Source: JAWXUE01 sp044432865 (GTDB lineage Bacteria; Bacillota_I; Bacilli_A; Acholeplasmatales; Anaeroplasmataceae). From it: a DNA stretch of 18,170 bases. The position numbers and the translations under genes were made by a program. Position 1 is the stretch's first letter, and each line of letters opens with the position of its first letter. The stretch covers positions 1 to 18,170 of the forward strand of contig JAWXUF010000023.1 of the NCBI GenBank assembly GCA_044432865.1, written 5' to 3'. This document shows, in pieces, positions 14,593 through 18,170 of the stretch. Below the pieces are notes generated by a model that did not search any database, was not told where the DNA came from, and saw nothing but the letters and a program-made list of their open reading frames with translations.

Positions 14593-14623
14593 AAAAATAT
14601 AAATATTTATGGAGGATTTTAAA

Positions 14624-14857
14624 ATGAACGTATTTGAAACAGTAAAAGGAATTATCGTAAGTGAATTAAAAGTAGACGCAGCTAAAGTAACTTTAGAAGC
14701 AAGTTTAGCAGAAGATTTAGGTGCAGATTCATTAGATGCTGTAGAAGTAATTATGGCAATCGAAAATGAATATGATATCGAAATTCAAGATGAAGCAGCT
14801 CAAAACTTAAAAACAGTTCAAGATGTTGTTACATATATTGAATCACAAATTAAATAA
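14624..14857 (+). CDS. acpP: Acyl carrier protein
   Basis: Small acidic carrier of growing fatty acyl chains, 77 residues, four-helix type. GADSLDAVEV holds the phosphopantetheine attachment Ser36. The DSL motif, the following acidic helix (EVIMAIENEYDIEI) and the C-terminal TVQDVVTYIE are standard for the housekeeping ACP of type II fatty-acid synthesis. ATG 14624 is chosen. An in-frame ATG at 14609 is part of the sequence around the GGAGG ribosome binding site (14611-14615). The gene is away from the fab/plsX cluster, where it often sits, and has its own promoter and terminator. Confidence 0.95.
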   Translation: MNVFETVKGIIVSELKVDAAKVTLEASLAEDLGADSLDAVEVIMAIENEYDIEIQDEAAQNLKTVQDVVTYIESQIK

Positions 14858-14863
14858 TAAATT

Positions 14864-14890
14864 AAAAAGAGTATAATTACTCTTTTTTTT
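14864..14890 (+). terminator. Intrinsic terminator after acpP
   Basis: AAAAAGAGTA (14864-14873) pairs with TACTCTTTTT (14878-14887) around a 4-nt loop, followed by more T. Some read-through into the next gene is possible, since no separate strong promoter was found before 14916. Confidence 0.8.
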
Positions 14891-14915
14891 ATACTTTGAT
14901 ATAGGAGGTATTGCA

Positions 14916-16796
14916 ATGGCTTATAATAATTTTAAGGTTGAATTTGTATTTCAAGAAAAAGCAGTAGAAAAAAAATATTATAAATTACAAAAAGATAAAT
15001 TGAAAAAGAGAAAATTCATTTTCAATAGTTATCCTCTTGTTCATAAGAATTCAATTGAAATGAATGATCTTAGAAGTTTTGTTTATGCAGATGCTTTTGC
15101 TAGATACAATTCATATCAGGGGAATAATGTATTATTTACTGTTGGGATAAATAATACAAGTAAAAAATTATACGATAGTGTTTTAAGTAATGTTTTATCT
15201 AAGGATGATCCTTATACAAATTTAAAAGAAAAATCATATGAAGATTTAATGGCAATGGATATTATGTTTGATAAGGATAGAAAATCTGAATCTCATAGTA
15301 AAAAATTTATTCATTTTATGCAAGATGCTTTTCTGAAATTATATAAATTTAATCATATTATTAAAGAAGATGAAGATTTTTATCTTGATTTTACTAATAT
15401 AAAAGATATAGTGATAAGCGAACTATCTAATAATGGAATCCTTGAAAGTGTTAAAGAAAATTTAGAATATAAATCTGGTATAATTTTAAATTTAGATACA
15501 ACAACGGGAGTTCCTTTAGAAGTGATGCTAGAAGAACCAGAATATTTAGCTGGTATTAGTTTTATTGCTATTAAACCTTCTAATGAAGTTAAACATTTAT
15601 ATCTAGATAGTGAAATTGATTATATAAATAAAGCTGTAAAAAACAAAAAAAATATCGGTGTATTCAGTGGGAATTTTGCAATTAATCCTATTACTAATGA
15701 TTATATACCTATTGTAATTACTCATCACTACAAAAAAGCAATGCACATAGGTATACCTGATATATATGACAATGATATCATATTCTCAAGTATTTTTGGT
15801 TTTGAATATAATAAAATAATAGAAAATGATGTATTAGTAAACAGTTCAATCCTGACAAATATGACAATTAAAGAAGCTCATGATAAAATCGTTGATCATT
15901 TAGCTACATTTAATAATGCTAGACCGTTTGAATCATTTAACAATACAAAATTATTAATTTCTACAGATTTTGCCGATGGAATTTCTATTCCTTTCTTTGA
16001 AGATGAAGTTCTAACAGTAGAAGATTTGCCTGTATTAATTGACCATAAAAACAACGTTAGGACTACTAATGGAAAACTTCCAAAAAGAAAAATTACCAAA
16101 AAAGTTTTTACAACCAATATTACACAGGCATTTTTAAGTGTTGTATCAAGACTAAAAAGTGAAATTGGAATAACGAATTATTCATCAGTAGATTTCATGG
16201 TAGATATTAAAGAGTTTCCAAAATTTGATTATGCAATTTTCCATTCAAAAGCAGAATACATTTTTACATTAGTGTTAAATATTATTCTATTGAAAAGTGT
16301 TAATATGGATTGTTCTAATATTTTTAGTAATTTTCATATTTTAGAAGAAACTCCGGATACAAAAAATATGGTTGAATTAAATTCAATTGTAAATAGATAT
16401 GGTGCATGCAGTTTGAGAATGGATATGCTTTCTAAAAATCTTAATGAGACTTATTTTTACAATGTTGACTCTGTAATAAATTGCAGTAGATTAATTGATA
16501 AATTCGTTGGGATATATGATTTTGATTTTGTACCAGAATTCAAAGAATTAAATAAATCATATGAAAACTTAGTAAATAATGCAACAAACTTAATTGAACT
16601 AAATGATTTCCCTGTATTTGTAGATTTGTTGAATTCATTTATCGATAAAGTTTATGAATATAAAAAAATAACCTCTAGACAAGCTAAAGGTTTATTATTA
16701 TTATTTAGTTTAATTGCTCCAAGTATTTGTGAACAAATTTTTAGCGATAAATTTAAAATTAATTATCCATTGTTGTTTGATTCATGGCCTGCTTAG
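14916..16796 (+). CDS. Leucyl-tRNA synthetase-like protein lacking HIGH, KMSKS and editing residues (putative pseudoenzyme)
   Basis: A 626-residue protein that I align by eye with LeuRS. Residues 33-73 match the Rossmann start (DAFARYNSYQGNNVL against DIVARYKRMQGYNVL). Residues 248-300 match the CP1 editing domain (GVFSGNFAINPITNDYIPI). Residues 335-376 match the region before the second half of the active site. Residues 485-535 match IVNRYGACSLRM. Residues 546-626 match the anticodon bundle, ending at the family's WP. Key residues are replaced: HVGH becomes E48-M49-N50-D51, KMSKS becomes E477-E478-T479-P480-D481, editing Thr252 becomes Tyr210 and editing Asp345 becomes Tyr284. The zinc knob and the C-terminal domain (LeuRS is usually 800 or more) are missing. 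The frame is intact with AGGAGG (14903-14908), so it looks expressed. It is unlikely to charge tRNA; its function is unknown. Confidence 0.8.
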   Translation: MAYNNFKVEFVFQEKAVEKKYYKLQKDKLKKRKFIFNSYPLVHKNSIEMNDLRSFVYADAFARYNSYQGNNVLFTVGINNTSKKLYDSVLSNVLSKDDPYTNLKEKSYEDLMAMDIMFDKDRKSESHSKKFIHFMQDAFLKLYKFNHIIKEDEDFYLDFTNIKDIVISELSNNGILESVKENLEYKSGIILNLDTTTGVPLEVMLEEPEYLAGISFIAIKPSNEVKHLYLDSEIDYINKAVKNKKNIGVFSGNFAINPITNDYIPIVITHHYKKAMHIGIPDIYDNDIIFSSIFGFEYNKIIENDVLVNSSILTNMTIKEAHDKIVDHLATFNNARPFESFNNTKLLISTDFADGISIPFFEDEVLTVEDLPVLIDHKNNVRTTNGKLPKRKITKKVFTTNITQAFLSVVSRLKSEIGITNYSSVDFMVDIKEFPKFDYAIFHSKAEYIFTLVLNIILLKSVNMDCSNIFSNFHILEETPDTKNMVELNSIVNRYGACSLRMDMLSKNLNETYFYNVDSVINCSRLIDKFVGIYDFDFVPEFKELNKSYENLVNNATNLIELNDFPVFVDLLNSFIDKVYEYKKITSRQAKGLLLLFSLIAPSICEQIFSDKFKINYPLLFDSWPA

Positions 16797-17712
16797 AACC
16801 TTGATAAGTATTTCGTTTTTTCATTTCCTTATCAATTTCGTTCATAACGACTAGTTTTTTTAGCAACCAAAGTGGTGCAACTAAGTCATCTTTGCTACAA
16901 TCAGCGCTTAGCCTATGAATTATTATATTTTTGTTTAATCTTTCAATTTGATCACATGTTATATCAACATGTTCCTCTAATGTTAATAATTTAAAATTTT
17001 CTCTAAGATACACTTTTTCTAAAAGTGTATCTTTTATTATCATTAGACTATGGATTTTTATTCCAACAACATCTAGTTTATTTATTAAATCAATGTTCTT
17101 AATCATCATATCTTTTGTTTCATAAGGTAATCCATTAATTATATGTACTACAACATTAATATCATATTTACGTAACATAGTTACACTTTCTTCAAAATCT
17201 TCAACTGTATAACATGTGTTTAAAAATTCTAGTGTTTTATTATGTGTACTTTGTAATCCTAATTCTACAGTGATTGGGATTTTTTTATTTAGTTCGCTAA
17301 GGTAAATACAAACTTCCTCGTTAATGCAATCACATCTAGTTGCTATAGCAATTTCTTTGATATCCTCATTTATGTTCAGTACTTGAGAATAAATAGAATC
17401 TAATTTTTCAACAGAAGCATAAGTATTACTATTTGCTTGGAAATAAGCAATGTAAAAACTATCTTTCCATTTATTGTCCATTATTTCTTTTATTTGATAA
17501 AATTGATCATGTATTGATAAATCTTTTTTTCCAGCAAAGTCTCCGCTTCCACTTTTAGAACAATAAATACAACCTCCAGTACCGCGAGCACCATCTTTAT
17601 TAGGGCATGTAAATCCTGCGTTTAAAGATATTTTACACACTTTTTTTCCGTATTTCCATTTGTAATATCTATCAATTGTATTATATCTTTTTTCATTATC
17701 TATTATATTCAT
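16759..17712 (-). CDS. YhcC/YtqA-type radical SAM protein (TIGR01212 family)
   Basis: Radical SAM protein of 317 residues with the unusual cysteine spacing of the YhcC (E. coli)/YtqA (B. subtilis) group: C36, C48 and C51 (FTCPNKDG, then GGCIYC). Other family blocks include YFQANSNTYAS, ATRCDCI, VELGLQSTHNKTL and HIINGLPYET, then HRLSADCSKDDLVAP near the end. It resembles Elp3-like radical SAM enzymes. The exact reaction is unsettled to my knowledge, though a role in tRNA modification is often suspected. ATG 17712 is used because AAGGTGAT lies just upstream on the minus strand; a GTG nine codons earlier is less likely. Its last 38 bases overlap the end of the LeuRS-like gene tail to tail, with no terminator visible between them. 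Confidence 0.9.
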   Translation of the reverse strand: MNIIDNEKRYNTIDRYYKWKYGKKVCKISLNAGFTCPNKDGARGTGGCIYCSKSGSGDFAGKKDLSIHDQFYQIKEIMDNKWKDSFYIAYFQANSNTYASVEKLDSIYSQVLNINEDIKEIAIATRCDCINEEVCIYLSELNKKIPITVELGLQSTHNKTLEFLNTCYTVEDFEESVTMLRKYDINVVVHIINGLPYETKDMMIKNIDLINKLDVVGIKIHSLMIIKDTLLEKVYLRENFKLLTLEEHVDITCDQIERLNKNIIIHRLSADCSKDDLVAPLWLLKKLVVMNEIDKEMKKRNTYQGSKQAMNQTTMDN

Positions 17713-17729
17713 ATTAATCACCTTAGTAT

Positions 17730-17738
17730 ATTGTATCA
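17730..17738 (-). promoter_or_regulatory. Possible extended -10 of the radical SAM gene
   Basis: TGATACAAT on the minus strand, 18 nt upstream of the chosen ATG. There is no clear -35. A start this close would leave a very short leader. Confidence 0.4.
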
Positions 17739-17793
17739 CAAAAAAATAAATTTAAAAAACTAATATAGTTTTGTATTTAGAATTTGAATTTTA

Positions 17794-17802
17794 TGGTATA
17801 AT
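17794..17802 (+). promoter_or_regulatory. Promoter of the right-edge membrane protein gene
   Basis: TGGTATAAT (17794-17802) is a consensus extended -10. TTGTAT at 17771-17776 would be the -35, with a long 20-nt spacer. The ATG is 38 nt downstream with a GAGGTGA ribosome binding site at 17830-17836. Confidence 0.65.
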
Positions 17803-17840
17803 ATTTTTACATAAATATTTTTAAGATGTGAGGTGAAATT

Positions 17841-18170
17841 ATGTTTAGTAAACTAAAAGTTGTACTTTTTAATCCAAGATTTATTAGTTTATATTTAAAA
17901 GAAAATGTACTTAAAACTTTATTGGGTATTTTTGCAGCAATTACTATTGCTTTAATTCCAAGCATAGTAGAAGTGTCAGTAAAAAATGAAATTTCTGCTG
18001 AATTTAAAACATATCTATTAGAGGTTACTAAAACTGCAAATATTGAAACTGCATATATTTCTAACGGTGAATTATTTTATGAGAGTACCTATGAGTATAA
18101 CGCATATTATTTTGATATATCAATTGGTGATTCTAATACTGAATTTAGTGAAATTTATATACCAAAAATG
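17841..18170 (+). CDS. Membrane protein, possibly DUF1189 family (partial, C-terminus outside window)
   Basis: The first 110 residues are in the window and the frame is open at the right edge. It begins MFSKLKVVLFNPRFISLYLK, a cytoplasmic amphipathic start, followed by one strong membrane helix at about 25-46 (LLGIFAAITIALIPSIVEV). The remainder is a polar stretch likely outside the membrane (YISNGELFYESTYEYNAYYF). A short N-terminus with a conserved NP and a first helix ending in LP, followed by an extracytoplasmic loop, is what I recall of DUF1189 membrane proteins of Bacillota, but the match is weak. The gene has its own promoter and a good ribosome binding site, and is divergent from the radical SAM gene. 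Function unknown. Confidence 0.55.
   Translation, partial: MFSKLKVVLFNPRFISLYLKENVLKTLLGIFAAITIALIPSIVEVSVKNEISAEFKTYLLEVTKTANIETAYISNGELFYESTYEYNAYYFDISIGDSNTEFSEIYIPKM

Noticed and set aside
14916..16796. The 626-residue protein as the housekeeping leucyl-tRNA synthetase (leuS)
   Set aside because: Both ATP-binding signatures, the zinc knob, the editing residues and the C-terminal domain are gone, so it cannot be the cell's charging enzyme.
14916..16796. The same gene as a decaying pseudogene
   Set aside because: The frame is open over 626 codons, with a strong ribosome binding site and conserved hydrophobic core patterns from end to end. Decay would normally leave stops or frameshifts in DNA this AT-rich.
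1..18170. CRISPR arrays, insertion sequences, tRNA or rRNA genes
   Set aside because: No regularly spaced repeats, transposase frames, terminal inverted repeats or cloverleaf-forming segments were recognised on reading; a tRNA scan was not possible.

Overview
The window looks like chromosome from a low-GC, probably anaerobic, Gram-positive bacterium of the Bacillota, in or near the Bacilli/Erysipelotrichia/Mollicutes-related lineages. The grounds are very AT-rich DNA with A/T-ending codons, strong AGGAGG-type ribosome binding sites, TTGACA/TATAAT-like promoters, an oxygen-sensitive class III ribonucleotide reductase, and the pair trmFO-xerC, which is a Bacilli-type gene order. The standard bacterial code fits: Trp is TGG, and TGA serves as the stop of xerC. 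The lineage is inference; no rRNA or other marker is present. Coding density is high, and almost all genes lie on the + strand. The exceptions are a partial gpmI at the left edge and a YhcC/YtqA-type radical SAM gene near the right edge.

Layout: (1) 1-1240, minus strand, 3'-truncated phosphoglycerate mutase of the plant/protist-like subtype. (2) 1241-1543, divergent intergenic region with promoters for both sides and a small inverted repeat in the nrdD leader. (3) 1544-4652, nrdD-nrdG-dut, a tightly packed dNTP operon (anaerobic ribonucleotide reduction plus dUTP removal) closed by an intrinsic terminator. (4) 4772-6590, an APC amino-acid permease overlapping a YaiI/YqxD-family gene, then a terminator. 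(5) 6739-12223, four single genes, most with their own promoter and each closed by a hairpin-T-tract terminator: a MacB-type ABC transporter fused to its ATPase, a membrane-anchored Ntn amidase of the choloylglycine/penicillin-V acylase family, a folate-type ECF S component with an extra N-terminal extracytoplasmic domain, and a small LysM protein without a signal peptide. (6) 12354-14547, trmFO-xerC, overlapping by 11 nt. (7) 14624-14857, acpP behind a perfect consensus promoter. (8) 14916-16796, a 626-residue protein not obvious from simple motifs. Read along its length it aligns with leucyl-tRNA synthetase, but HIGH, KMSKS and the editing-site Thr and Asp are all replaced. (9) 16759-17712, minus strand, the radical SAM gene, overlapping the previous gene tail to tail. 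(10) 17841 to the edge, start of a membrane protein resembling DUF1189.

The most interesting item is the LeuRS-like pseudoenzyme (14916-16796): an apparently intact, expressed-looking reading frame that keeps the synthetase scaffold from Rossmann fold through editing domain to anticodon-binding bundle but has lost every signature catalytic motif and the C-terminal domain. Secondary points are the Ntn hydrolase whose nucleophilic Cys lies 104 residues in, which implies propeptide removal outside the membrane, and the double-length FolT-like protein.
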